Assembly (NCBI RefSeq): GCF_900187425.1
Contig: NZ_FYDJ01000007.1
Coordinates: forward strand, 1-64,000
Reading direction: 5' to 3'
Origin: Pseudomonas sp. Irchel s3h14
Lineage (GTDB): Bacteria > Pseudomonadota > Gammaproteobacteria > Pseudomonadales > Pseudomonadaceae
DNA length: 64,000 nt
Shown: positions 18,304 through 26,310 of the stretch, piece by piece
How the letters are laid out: each line of letters opens with the position of its first letter
Numbering within the stretch: position 1 is the stretch's first letter
Translations under genes and position numbers: made by a program
The notes under the pieces: model-generated
The model's input: only the letters and a program-made list of their open reading frames with translations
Told to the model about the DNA's origin: nothing
Databases searched by the model: none

Positions 18304-18995
18304 GTCGAACGCTTCGGGTCGGGGGCATGGTGCCCCTGACCACTATCGACTATCCGGGACAGCTCGCCTGCGTGCTGTTTTGCCAGGGTTGCGCCTGGCG
18401 TTGTCGTTACTGCCACAACCCGCAGTTGATCCCGCCTCGTGGCACAGACGAGGTGGATTGGCGGCGGGTGTTGGCGTTTCTGCAACGGCGTCAGGACCTG
18501 CTCGATGCGGTGGTGTTCAGTGGCGGAGAGCCCACCTTGCAGGACGGTTTGCTCGGTGCCATGGATGAGGTGCGGGCGATGGGATTTCGCATCGGTTTGC
18601 ACAGCGCCGGGATCAAACCCGCCGCGTTCGCCAAGGCACTGACCGGGGCCGATTGGGTCGGTTTCGATGTCAAGGCGTTGCCCGAAGATTGCCAGGCGAT
18701 CACCCGGGTCGAGGGCAGCGGAACCGCCAACTGGCGCAGCCTTGAGCATCTGCTGGCCAGCGGTGTCGACTACGAATGTCGCACCACCGTGCATTGGCAT
18801 CTGTTCGAGCCGGCGCGTCTGCTGATCCTCGCCAAGCGCTTGAGCGAACTCGGTGTCAAACGCTTCGCCGTGCAGTTGGTTCGCACTGAGCGGATGTTCG
18901 ATCCGCTGCTGCCGAGTGTTTCGGCACAAGCCTTGCTTCCTGAACTGTGGGAAGCCATGCGCGAGTTGTTTCCAGCCTTCGTATTACGGGGGTAA
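18300..18995 (+). CDS. nrdG: NrdD-activating radical SAM enzyme NrdG
   Basis: This 231-residue glycyl-radical-activating enzyme has a radical SAM cluster motif at Cys31, Cys35 and Cys38 (CAWRCRYC), preceded by IDYPGQLACVLFCQGC and followed by FSGGEPTLQ for SAM binding. It would abstract hydrogen from Gly23 of the small upstream peptide. Its ATG overlaps the stop of that peptide, so translation of the two is coupled. The length matches the Pseudomonas NrdG type, which is longer than the E. coli protein. Confidence 0.92.
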   Translation: MSRTLRVGGMVPLTTIDYPGQLACVLFCQGCAWRCRYCHNPQLIPPRGTDEVDWRRVLAFLQRRQDLLDAVVFSGGEPTLQDGLLGAMDEVRAMGFRIGLHSAGIKPAAFAKALTGADWVGFDVKALPEDCQAITRVEGSGTANWRSLEHLLASGVDYECRTTVHWHLFEPARLLILAKRLSELGVKRFAVQLVRTERMFDPLLPSVSAQALLPELWEAMRELFPAFVLRG

Positions 18996-19088
18996 CCGGG
19001 GCTGGGGTTTTACGTTTAGCGGTGACATCCATCATTAGGTTTTCAAATGCGCTGCCAATCGGCAGGTATCAAACTGGGAGCATTTGAT

Positions 19089-20708
19089 ATGGCCAAATTA
19101 ACGACAGCACAACGTATCGTCATCGGCTTTGCAATCGCGCCGTTGGCATTGATGGGCATGGCGTTTTACGCGTTGCACGATCTGGCAACGCTCAAGGAGC
19201 AGGCGGTAGTCATCGTCAAGCAGGACTGGCCGAAGATCGATCCGATCATGGTCATTGCCACCGGCGTGCGCGATAACGCCAGGAACACCCGTGATTTGCT
19301 GATCGATAAAGACAATCAGCAAGTTCAGCAGTCAATCGACGCCACCAAGAAACGGATTACTCAGGCACTCGAAACGCTTGAGCCGTTGTTCTATTTGCCC
19401 GAGGGCAAAACCGCTTATGCCGCGCTGAAGAAGAATCGCGAAGCCTACGTGGCGGCGTTCACTCAAGTGCAGGTGTTGATCCGGCAAGGGGCCTTCGATG
19501 ACGCCATGGCACAGCTGAAACAAAAGGTCGTGCCGGCCGAACGCGAGGTTTATAGCAGCCTGGATCAGTTGATGGTGCTGCAAGGGAAAATATTCGCCGA
19601 CCGAGAACAGGCAGCGCAGGAGCTGTACAGCGATGCCCGGCGCAATATGCTTGGATTGTTTGTGTTCTGTGTGGCGTTGGTCATCGCCGCGGCGGTGATC
19701 GTCACGCGCAGTGTGACCCGTCCATTGGGCGGCGAGCCGGATGATGCCGCACGGTTTTTGAGTCAGATCGCTCAAGGCGACCTGACGATTCAGGTGCCCG
19801 TGAACTCAAGTGTCGGCGGCAGCGTGATGATGAACATGCATCAGATGCAGCAAAGTCTGAATGCCATGGTCAAGCACATCGCGACTTCGGTGGACCAGGT
19901 GGCCAGTTCCTCCGAAGAACTGAGTGCGGTCAGCAGCCAGACCAGCAGTAACCTGCAATTGCAGGGGCTGGAGATCGAGCAGGCGGCCACCGCTGTGAAC
20001 CAGATGACCGCTGCGGTCGATGAAGTGGCGCGCAATGCGGTCAGCACCTCCGAGGCCTCGCGGCAGTCCGAGCAAACCGCGCAGCGCGGGCGTGAACAGG
20101 TTCAGGAAACCGTGGTTTCAATCGGCGCACTGGCCGATGGCGTCACCGACACCTCACAACGCATCGAGCAATTGGCGGGCCGGGTGCAGGACATCAGCAA
20201 GGTGCTGGACGTGATTCGCAGCATCGCCGAGCAGACTAATCTGCTGGCCCTCAACGCGGCCATTGAAGCGGCCCGTGCCGGTGATGCCGGACGCGGTTTT
20301 GCCGTGGTCGCCGATGAAGTGCGCGCTCTGGCGCATCGCACTCAAGAGTCCACCCAGGAGATCGAGCAGATGATTGGCAACATTCGTCTCGATACCGGCC
20401 ACGCGGTGACGGCCATGCAAAGCAGCAGCAACCTGGTTCGGGCCACCCTTGAAGTGGCGCAACGCTCGGGCGATGCACTGGATGAGATCACCCGGTCAAT
20501 CTCACAGATCAACGAGCGCAACCTGATGATTGCCAGTGCTACGGAAGAGCAGGCGTTGGTGGCGCGGGAGGTGGATCGCAATCTGATGGGGATTCGCAAC
20601 TTGTCCGAGCAGGTTTTGCTGGGTGCCCAACATACTCACACCGCGGGTCACGATTTGGCGCAGATGGCCGGGGCGCTGCACCAGACGGTGGCGCGTTTTA
20701 AAGTCTAG
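19089..20708 (+). CDS. Methyl-accepting chemotaxis protein
   Basis: This 539-residue chemoreceptor has TM1 at about residues 11-30, a periplasmic four-helix-type ligand domain, TM2 at about 190-210, a HAMP domain, and a long cytoplasmic coiled coil. The hairpin tip has the signalling core IAEQTNLLALNAAIEAARAG followed by DAGRGFAVVADEVRALA. I start it at the ATG at 19089, preceded by TGGGAG, rather than at 19047. It is downstream of nrdG with its own gap, so co-transcription is uncertain. The ligand cannot be read from sequence. Confidence 0.93.
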   Translation: MAKLTTAQRIVIGFAIAPLALMGMAFYALHDLATLKEQAVVIVKQDWPKIDPIMVIATGVRDNARNTRDLLIDKDNQQVQQSIDATKKRITQALETLEPLFYLPEGKTAYAALKKNREAYVAAFTQVQVLIRQGAFDDAMAQLKQKVVPAEREVYSSLDQLMVLQGKIFADREQAAQELYSDARRNMLGLFVFCVALVIAAAVIVTRSVTRPLGGEPDDAARFLSQIAQGDLTIQVPVNSSVGGSVMMNMHQMQQSLNAMVKHIATSVDQVASSSEELSAVSSQTSSNLQLQGLEIEQAATAVNQMTAAVDEVARNAVSTSEASRQSEQTAQRGREQVQETVVSIGALADGVTDTSQRIEQLAGRVQDISKVLDVIRSIAEQTNLLALNAAIEAARAGDAGRGFAVVADEVRALAHRTQESTQEIEQMIGNIRLDTGHAVTAMQSSSNLVRATLEVAQRSGDALDEITRSISQINERNLMIASATEEQALVAREVDRNLMGIRNLSEQVLLGAQHTHTAGHDLAQMAGALHQTVARFKV

Positions 20709-20741
20709 GTAATTCGGGGTGGTGGTTGTGGATGAGGGCGC

Positions 20742-22121
20742 TCAGGACCAGCCCCAGAACTGCAACCACCAGCCGAAACCTACCAGGCCGGTGGCGAGTA
20801 ACAGGCAAGTGCTGCCAACGCAGCGACGAACCTGGGAAAGGCCTTCGCGGTCCAACCGTTTCCATCCCAGCAGCAGGCTCCAGCCCATCGCGGCCATTAA
20901 CAAACAAGCCCTGGCCGGTTGTACCCATTCCAGCAGCAGACCTTCATAGCGCAGCAATTTCACCGTTGTGGCCGACAGCCCGAGAAACAATCCCGCACCA
21001 CCCAGGGGCGTGAGTGTCAGCGCCAGGGGCCAATACAGTGCAGGATCTTGCGCCAGTCGAGCCGTCAGGTGCAGAAGGATCATCAGCGCCGTGCCCAACA
21101 CCATCGAGCTCAAACTCAGATAAACGACGATGCTGAAACCGTCGAGCCAACTGAAGCTGTCGTTGAGCTGCGGGTAATGAGTGAGCAACCACCAGGGCGC
21201 GTTGTCCTGCAGAGCCCAGAGTTGGTCGTGCTCGACCAGCCATTGGGCGAGGGTTTGTTTGAGGGCAACGAACCATGGGCTGACCGTCCACTGAAAGGCG
21301 CCCATGGCCAGGCCGATCACGCCGAACAGCAGTAGGCGCGCGTCCCACGGCGAAAGCGTCTGCGCCGTTGCGTGAAGAATCTCTTGGTTGCTGGAGCGGG
21401 CGATCAGCTGAACGGCGCCGCGTTGTCCGCTGCAACGTCCGCAGGCGTGGCAGTCACTGGCGCCTTGCATACGACGGATATCGAGCAAGGGCGCGCAGTT
21501 GGGCGGCGGCAGGCGGGGCGCGGCATTGTCCATCCAGCGTTGTTCGTCGACCTGAAAATGCACGGGAGCCAGACGGGCGAGCAGGGCGAAGACGCCGCTG
21601 ACCGGGCACAGGTAACGGCACCAGACGCGCTTGCCCCGGGCGAACAGCAGCCCGACGACGACTGCGGCGACAGTCGAACCGCCCAGGATCAACAGCGCCG
21701 CCTGGGCGTAGTCATAGACGCTGATCAACTGGCCGTAGAGGGTCGTCAGGCAGAACGCCAGGGTTGGCCAGCCGCCCCAACGCAACCAGCGCGGCACACC
21801 CAAACCTTTGCCGTAATGGCTGGCCCATTCGCTGAGTGAACCTTCCGGACAGAGAACGCCACACCAGAGTCGGCCGAACAGCACGATCGACAGCAGCACG
21901 AACGGCCACCAAACGCCCCAGAACAAAAACTGCGCGAGCAGGGTCAGGTTATCGAGCAGCCGTGCCTGGCTGTCCGGCAGCGGCAACACCGCCGGGATCA
22001 CCAACAGCAACGCGTAGAACAACACAACGACCCACTGCACGGCACGAATCACGGGCGCATGACGACGCATGCCGTCGCCCAGGCGCTGGAGTAAACGATT
22101 GCGGCGACTCAGCTCAGGCAT
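20742..22121 (-). CDS. ftrD: Membrane 4Fe-4S protein, FtrD-like
   Basis: This 459-residue polytopic membrane protein has NapH/CcoG-like CxxxCP motifs (LWCGVLCPEGSLSEW and WCRYLCPVSGVFALL) and a further cluster CHACGRCSGQRG. These suggest electron transfer across the inner membrane, as proposed for FtrD, which recycles electrons during ferrous iron uptake through FtrC. I start it at the ATG at 22121, overlapping ftrC by 13 bases; the 100 extra codons upstream are inside ftrC. It is convergent with the chemoreceptor gene. Confidence 0.83.
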   Translation of the reverse strand: MPELSRRNRLLQRLGDGMRRHAPVIRAVQWVVVLFYALLLVIPAVLPLPDSQARLLDNLTLLAQFLFWGVWWPFVLLSIVLFGRLWCGVLCPEGSLSEWASHYGKGLGVPRWLRWGGWPTLAFCLTTLYGQLISVYDYAQAALLILGGSTVAAVVVGLLFARGKRVWCRYLCPVSGVFALLARLAPVHFQVDEQRWMDNAAPRLPPPNCAPLLDIRRMQGASDCHACGRCSGQRGAVQLIARSSNQEILHATAQTLSPWDARLLLFGVIGLAMGAFQWTVSPWFVALKQTLAQWLVEHDQLWALQDNAPWWLLTHYPQLNDSFSWLDGFSIVVYLSLSSMVLGTALMILLHLTARLAQDPALYWPLALTLTPLGGAGLFLGLSATTVKLLRYEGLLLEWVQPARACLLMAAMGWSLLLGWKRLDREGLSQVRRCVGSTCLLLATGLVGFGWWLQFWGWS

Positions 22122-22963
22122 GGGACTTTTTCCGCAGCACGTTGACGCAGCCAACCGCCGACGGCCAGCCAATAACCGGCCAGCACCAGTAACGTCATGC
22201 CGCTGGGCGTCGCACGATAACCGGCAAAACCCGCGAGAAAACCGCCCAGTCCATGGCTGTCGCTGAGCAATGCGCTGCTGTCCCAAAGCGCATCGCCAAC
22301 GAGGCTGTACATCACCTCCGGTAAATCCATGGCAAGTAATTGACCGCCGATTCGCTCGGTGCCGCTGACCAGCAATGCCGCGCCGAGTACCAGCAAAACA
22401 GCTTCGCTGATGGCAAAGAATCGCTGCCACGAAATGAACTGGCGACTGCTGTGCAGCAGGGTAATAGTCAGCGCCGACAGCACCAGCCCCATTGCGCCGC
22501 CGATGGCAAACAAACCGAGCTGCGGACCTCGCAACTGAGCACCGGCGCCATAGAGAAAGACCACCGTTTCACTGCCTTCGCGGCTGACGGCGAGCATGGC
22601 CAGCAGTAACAGACCTGCGCCACCTTGCCGGGCCAGGTGGCTATCGGCGTGTCGTTGCAAATCGTGCTTGAGCGTGCGCCCGTGACGGTGCATCCAGCCA
22701 ACCATTTGCACGATCAGCAGGCTGGCCACCAGCGCGAGTGCGGCCTGGAACCATTCACTGGCGGAGCCGCTCATGGCCTCACCGGCAAACAGAATCAACA
22801 CCGCCAGCAGGCCCGAAAGCATCAATCCCAGCACAACACCGGCCCACAAGTACTTCGCCAGTCGATCACCCTGATGCTGCTGGCTGACCCAGGCCTGGAG
22901 AATGCCGATCACCAGCAGCGCCTCGACGCTTTCGCGCCAGACAATGAACATTGATTGATTCAT
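22109..22963 (-). CDS. ftrC: FTR1-family iron permease FtrC
   Basis: This 284-residue membrane permease has about seven helices. The REXXE iron motif occurs twice, as RESVE at residues 10-14 and REGSE near residue 130, as in yeast Ftr1 and bacterial EfeU/FtrC. It should move iron through the inner membrane after oxidation by the periplasmic partners. It is the third gene of the ftrABCD operon under the Fur-type box at 23905. Confidence 0.92.
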   Translation of the reverse strand: MNQSMFIVWRESVEALLVIGILQAWVSQQHQGDRLAKYLWAGVVLGLMLSGLLAVLILFAGEAMSGSASEWFQAALALVASLLIVQMVGWMHRHGRTLKHDLQRHADSHLARQGGAGLLLLAMLAVSREGSETVVFLYGAGAQLRGPQLGLFAIGGAMGLVLSALTITLLHSSRQFISWQRFFAISEAVLLVLGAALLVSGTERIGGQLLAMDLPEVMYSLVGDALWDSSALLSDSHGLGGFLAGFAGYRATPSGMTLLVLAGYWLAVGGWLRQRAAEKVPCLS

Positions 22964-22985
22964 GAAAACTCCGTGTTTGAACGGG

Positions 22986-23318
22986 TTATTTCGCGAGGAT
23001 GCCGCCCTCGGGCAGTTGTGGATTGAACTCGTCGAAGAAGGGGTAGTGGCCAGGTCTGAGGGGATGAATCACTACGAAAGTCGTCACGCCCGGCGACAGT
23101 ACTTTTTCAACCCGCAATGGTGTGCTCTCGAACTCTGCTGGCCCTTGACCGATATTTTTAAGGATGATCTTGAAGCGCTGTCCGGCCGGCACCTCCAACA
23201 GGGCGGGAGTGAAGTGACCATCGCGCAGGTCGAGTTCATAGCTCGGTAATTCGGCATAAGCCGTGAACGGCGCAACTGCTCCGGCAAGCATCAGCCATGC
23301 CTTGCGCAGGCGCTTCAT
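22986..23318 (-). CDS. ftrB: Periplasmic cupredoxin-like protein FtrB
   Basis: This 110-residue protein has an N-terminal signal peptide (cleavage probably after AYA, about residue 21) and a cupredoxin-like fold (EVPAGQRFKIILKN... GHYPFFDEF). In FtrABCD systems FtrB is thought to oxidise ferrous iron for FtrC. The usual blue-copper Cys is not evident, so it may bind copper differently or only resemble cupredoxins. It abuts ftrA with no gap. Confidence 0.83.
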   Translation of the reverse strand: MKRLRKAWLMLAGAVAPFTAYAELPSYELDLRDGHFTPALLEVPAGQRFKIILKNIGQGPAEFESTPLRVEKVLSPGVTTFVVIHPLRPGHYPFFDEFNPQLPEGGILAK

Positions 23319-23849
23319 TCAATAGCCGCCTTTTTTACCGATGCCGGCGTAGATGAATTCGTAGTGCAATTCGCAGCGTTCAAACCAGGGAGCCACACCG
23401 GTTTCCTTATCGGTATGGCGGCCAAGGGACCCATGACCGTCGGGTGGCAGGACGGTGAAAGTCAGCTGATATTTGCCTGGACCGAGCAGCTTTACATTGT
23501 CGCCATAGTGCGGGCCGTCATTGGCGACCATGGCATGGAAATCGCCTTTGAGTTCGTTCTCGTTGCCCTGTTTTTTCAGGTTGAACGAGACATTGAGGTA
23601 AGGCACGAAACTGCCTTCCTGAAAGCCCTGTCGATTGTCCGCCGTGGCACGAATGTCGGCTTCCAGATGTACATCGGAATCCGCGGTGGCCCGCATCATT
23701 CCGGCAGGCGCCATCTCGATCGGCTGCAAATACACCGCCCCGACTTCCAGCCCTGGACACAACTGGGGTTCCCCGATCGGGTATTCCTTGGCCTGAGCCA
23801 ACGGTGTGAGCAAGAGCAGGGCGAGTGACAGCGAAAAGGTCGTACGCAT
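23319..23849 (-). CDS. ftrA: P19/FtrA-type periplasmic iron-binding protein
   Basis: This 176-residue secreted protein has a signal peptide ending in AQA (about residue 20). The P19-family core includes MAPAGMMRATADSDVHLEADI, written here without its flanks, and PYLNVSF, HAMVANDGPHYGDNV and YEFIYAGIGKKGGY; His and Met residues form the family's copper/iron site. It is first in the operon, followed directly by ftrB, and its promoter region contains a Fur-like box. It delivers Fe(II) to the FtrC permease. Confidence 0.9.
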   Translation of the reverse strand: MRTTFSLSLALLLLTPLAQAKEYPIGEPQLCPGLEVGAVYLQPIEMAPAGMMRATADSDVHLEADIRATADNRQGFQEGSFVPYLNVSFNLKKQGNENELKGDFHAMVANDGPHYGDNVKLLGPGKYQLTFTVLPPDGHGSLGRHTDKETGVAPWFERCELHYEFIYAGIGKKGGY

Positions 23850-23904
23850 GATGTCTTCCTGGGCACAAACGAGTAGGAACCCGAGTGTAGGAAGCTTTCC
23901 TGCG

Positions 23905-23923
23905 AATAATAATGATTGTTATC
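23905..23923 (-). promoter_or_regulatory. Fur-type box upstream of ftrA
   Basis: AATAATAATGATTGTTATC agrees with the 19-base Fur consensus (GATAATGATAATCATTATC) at 14 positions. It lies 55 bases upstream of the ftrA ATG, so iron-repressed expression of ftrABCD is likely. Confidence 0.75.
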
Positions 23924-23958
23924 AAGTTTTCAGCGATTAAGGCATTCGATTTCAGTCC

Positions 23959-23972
23959 TTGATCCGTATCAA
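23959..23972 (+). promoter_or_regulatory. Anr/Dnr box upstream of the DUF3079 gene
   Basis: TTGAT-CCGT-ATCAA is a perfect Fnr-family palindrome. TAGGTT at 23995-24000 is a -10 candidate with 32-base centre spacing, exactly as at narK1 and nrdD. The DUF3079 start follows at 24035. Confidence 0.85.
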
Positions 23973-24034
23973 GAGCGTTCTTGCGCAGGCGATGTAGGTT
24001 GGAGGCTCATCCTAGAGGCGAACCGGGGAGCGAC

Positions 24035-24256
24035 ATGGCCAAGAACTTTCCCATCAGCCCCAAACATCCCGAGCGCATTTGCTGGGGCTGCGACAGATAC
24101 TGTCCAGCCAATTCCCTGGCGTGCGGCAATGGCTCCGACAGGACAATGCATCCAGCCGAAATGATCGGAGACGATTGGTATCTGCATGGCGACTGGGGCA
24201 TTGAACCTTTGATCGCGGTCGAAGACGTAACGGACGATCCCGGTCTGAAGGGCTGA
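24035..24256 (+). CDS. DUF3079 small cysteine protein
   Basis: This 73-residue protein has the family segment PERICWGCDRYCPANSLACG, with four regularly spaced cysteines (CxxC-x3-C-x6-C) that could hold iron-sulfur or zinc, followed by GDDWY. The ATG at 24035 has GGGGAG seven bases upstream. Its function is unknown. The perfect Anr/Dnr box upstream shows it is probably induced without oxygen. It is divergent from ftrA. Confidence 0.88.
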   Translation: MAKNFPISPKHPERICWGCDRYCPANSLACGNGSDRTMHPAEMIGDDWYLHGDWGIEPLIAVEDVTDDPGLKG

Positions 24257-24311
24257 GCAACCCCTTTAAACATAGAAACCACCGGACGGAATTTTTTTTG
24301 AAATCAAGGGG

Positions 24312-24340
24312 TTGCCAGCCTCGGGAAATCAGTACATAAT
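24312..24340 (+). promoter_or_regulatory. Sigma-70 type promoter before tRNA-Cys
   Basis: TTGCCA (24312-24317) and CATAAT (24335-24340) are separated by exactly 17 bases. Transcription would begin near 24347, about 110 bases before tRNA-Cys. Nothing else is recognised in the leader; in related genomes a tRNA-Gly often precedes tRNA-Cys, but none is present here. Confidence 0.65.
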
Positions 24341-24459
24341 TCACGCCATCGAAAGCACTGACCGCTGAAAAAGCTCAATGTTTTCAAGGAGTTAGATCAC
24401 GAATCTTACTCCAAGTTTGTACGCGTTTGGTGTTGTGCTACATGACATCAGATGTTTGA

Positions 24460-24533
24460 GGCCGAGTAGCAAAATGGTTATGCAGTGGATTGCAAATCCA
24501 CCTACGCCGGTTCGATTCCGACCTCGGCCTCCA
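24460..24533 (+). tRNA. tRNA-Cys (GCA)
   Basis: The 74-base cloverleaf has acceptor pairing GGCCGAG/CTCGGCC, anticodon loop TTGCAAA with anticodon GCA, T-arm GCCGGTTCGATTCCGAC, and encoded CCA at 24531-24533. Confidence 0.96.
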
Positions 24534-24542
24534 CTTTAAACA

Positions 24543-24579
24543 AGCTCCGTAGATCTATGATTTACGGAGCTTTTTTATT
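24543..24579 (+). terminator. Terminator after tRNA-Cys
   Basis: AGCTCCGTA and TACGGAGCT form a 9-bp stem with an 11-base loop, followed by six T residues. It separates tRNA-Cys from tRNA-Leu, which must then have its own promoter. Confidence 0.9.
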
Positions 24580-24624
24580 TGCGCTGTCCTGCAAGATTTA
24601 GTCTTGAAAAGGTCAGTCGCAAAC

Positions 24625-24653
24625 TTGCTTCGACGGGGCGGGATGTATATATT
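24625..24653 (+). promoter_or_regulatory. Possible promoter of tRNA-Leu
   Basis: TTGCTT and TATATT are 17 bases apart, with a start expected near 24660, about 70 bases before the tRNA. TTGACA at 24696 is closer but lacks a matching -10. Confidence 0.45.
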
Positions 24654-24728
24654 TCCCCCTCTGCTGCACAGGCGTCAGAACTGCCAGATCGTTATTTGAC
24701 AGTCTTCAGACTGCTTCACCGCGCTACC

Positions 24729-24815
24729 GCCCGAATGGCGAAACTGGTAGACGCATGGGACTTAAAATCCCCCGCTCGTAAGGGCGTGCCGGTTCGATTC
24801 CGGCTTCGGGCACCA
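24729..24815 (+). tRNA. tRNA-Leu (UAA), island insertion site
   Basis: The 87-base tRNA has acceptor GCCCGAA/TTCGGGC, anticodon loop CTTAAAA (anticodon TAA), a long variable arm (CGCTCGTAAGGGCG), and CCA at 24813-24815. The integrase gene begins 173 bases downstream, so its 3' end is the likely attachment site. I find no second copy of the tRNA end in the window. Confidence 0.96.
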
Positions 24816-24859
24816 TCTTGCATTCCACTGAGCGCTTTTGAGTTCTTTGGAAGCCTTGA

Positions 24860-24888
24860 AAAACCTGCCTTCTGGCGGGTTTTTTCGT
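24860..24888 (+). terminator. Terminator after tRNA-Leu
   Basis: AACCTGCC-TTCT-GGCGGGTT forms an 8-bp stem with a tetraloop followed by TTTTTT. It ends the tRNA-Leu transcript. Confidence 0.88.
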
Positions 24889-24938
24889 TTTAGCATTCCG
24901 TCGGATTCTCGTCCATTCTTCTCTAATCCAGTCATTTA

Positions 24939-24957
24939 GAGGGTAGAGTTAGGGGTA
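24939..24957. promoter_or_regulatory. Tandem GGGTA motifs, candidate integrase arm sites
   Basis: GAGGGTA and AGGGGTA repeat with a 12-base period just upstream of the integrase ATG. Similar G-rich pairs occur next to many tRNA-targeting P4-type integrases. On the opposite strand of the large repeats at 26834, 54089 and 63759, the pair TGGGGGCA repeats with the same period. Confidence 0.45.
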
Positions 24958-24987
24958 GTCTTTGGTTCGATTAAGGATGATACCCTT

Positions 24988-26310
24988 ATGTCGCGCACAA
25001 CTGCTCCGCTTACCGACGCTGCTTGCCGTTTAGCAAGGCCAACGGACCGTCCCTACAAGCTTTTCGACGGCGACGGTCTCTATCTCCTAATTCAACCCAA
25101 TGGTCGTAAAGGCTGGCGTCTCAGGTATGTAAAGCCTGACGGCCGGGAGGGGTTGACCTCCCTCGGCAGCTATCCCGTGATTGGCCTGGCCGAAGCTCGC
25201 CAGAAGCGTTTAGATGCGAAGCGGATGCTCGCAGACGGCATTGATCCCGTCGAGAACAAGCGTAAAGCCAAAACGGAAGATGCTGTTAACGGCCGTACTT
25301 TTAAAAGCGTTGCGTTGGACTGGCACAAGAACATGTCGGCCAGATGGACACCCGACCATTCCAAAAATGTGTTCAACCGTCTGAATAACTATGTGTTCCC
25401 GTTTATCGGTGCTCGCGCGATTGCTGATCTCGATACTTATGATCTGATGCAACCTTTGGAGGCGATCAGAAAACGTGGAACGATTGACGTCGCCTTAAGG
25501 GTACAAAGATACCTGCAAAGTATTATGCGTGAGGCAAAACGCCTTCGTCTTATTCCGATAAACCCTGCGTACGATCTTCAGGGCTTGATCAAAGCGCCGC
25601 GAGTCTCCCATCGGCCTGCATTGCCCCTGTCACGCCTGCCTGAATTGCTGGCACGAATCTATGCCTACAAGGGCCGAGAGCTGACCCGGCTAACGCTCAT
25701 GCTCTCGCTGCACGTGTTTGTTCGCTCGAGTGAGTTACGTTTCGCTCGTTGGTGTGAGTTCGACCTTAAGCGTTGCGTATGGGAGATCCCGGATACTCGG
25801 CCGGAGCTGGAGGACGTACGCCATTCAACACGGGGGACGAAAATGGCGGGCGATGTTCATCTGGTGCCTTTATCGCCGCAAGTTGTGGCCGTGCTTGAAC
25901 AGATCCACACCCTCACTGGCACATTCGACCTGGTGTTTGCCGGTGATGCTAGGGCCTGGAAGCCGATGTCAGAAAACACCGTGAACAAAGCGTTGCGCAC
26001 CATGGGATACGACACGAAGACAGACATTTGTGGTCACGGATTCCGCTCAATGGCCTGTAGTGCACTGATCGAGTCAGGTCTGTGGTCTGAGACGGCCATC
26101 GAAAGGCAAATGAGTCATAGAGAACGCAACAGCGTTCGAGCTGCCTACATTCACAAGGCAGAGTTCATTGAGGAGCGTCGGTTGATCATGAACTGGTGGA
26201 GCCGGTACCTTACGGCGAATCTTCAGGAGCATGTCACGCCTCATGAGTTTGCGAATCTGGCCGGCGAGAATGTCACTCGATTGGCGACAAAAAGATCGTT
26301 CGCCAATTGA
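24988..26310 (+). CDS. P4-type tyrosine integrase
   Basis: This 440-residue site-specific recombinase has an N-terminal DUF4102 arm-binding domain (about residues 20-100: LFDGDGLYLLIQPNGRKGWR), a SAM-like core-binding domain (about 105-200) and a catalytic domain. Visible catalytic residues are Arg246 (VRSSEL), Lys285, His350-x-x-Arg353 (HGFR), His377 (MSHRE) and Tyr387 (AAYIHKAEF). All are present, so it should be active. Its position beside tRNA-Leu and reading direction away from it are typical of genomic islands. It should catalyse integration and excision of the DNA to its right. Confidence 0.95.
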   Translation: MSRTTAPLTDAACRLARPTDRPYKLFDGDGLYLLIQPNGRKGWRLRYVKPDGREGLTSLGSYPVIGLAEARQKRLDAKRMLADGIDPVENKRKAKTEDAVNGRTFKSVALDWHKNMSARWTPDHSKNVFNRLNNYVFPFIGARAIADLDTYDLMQPLEAIRKRGTIDVALRVQRYLQSIMREAKRLRLIPINPAYDLQGLIKAPRVSHRPALPLSRLPELLARIYAYKGRELTRLTLMLSLHVFVRSSELRFARWCEFDLKRCVWEIPDTRPELEDVRHSTRGTKMAGDVHLVPLSPQVVAVLEQIHTLTGTFDLVFAGDARAWKPMSENTVNKALRTMGYDTKTDICGHGFRSMACSALIESGLWSETAIERQMSHRERNSVRAAYIHKAEFIEERRLIMNWWSRYLTANLQEHVTPHEFANLAGENVTRLATKRSFAN

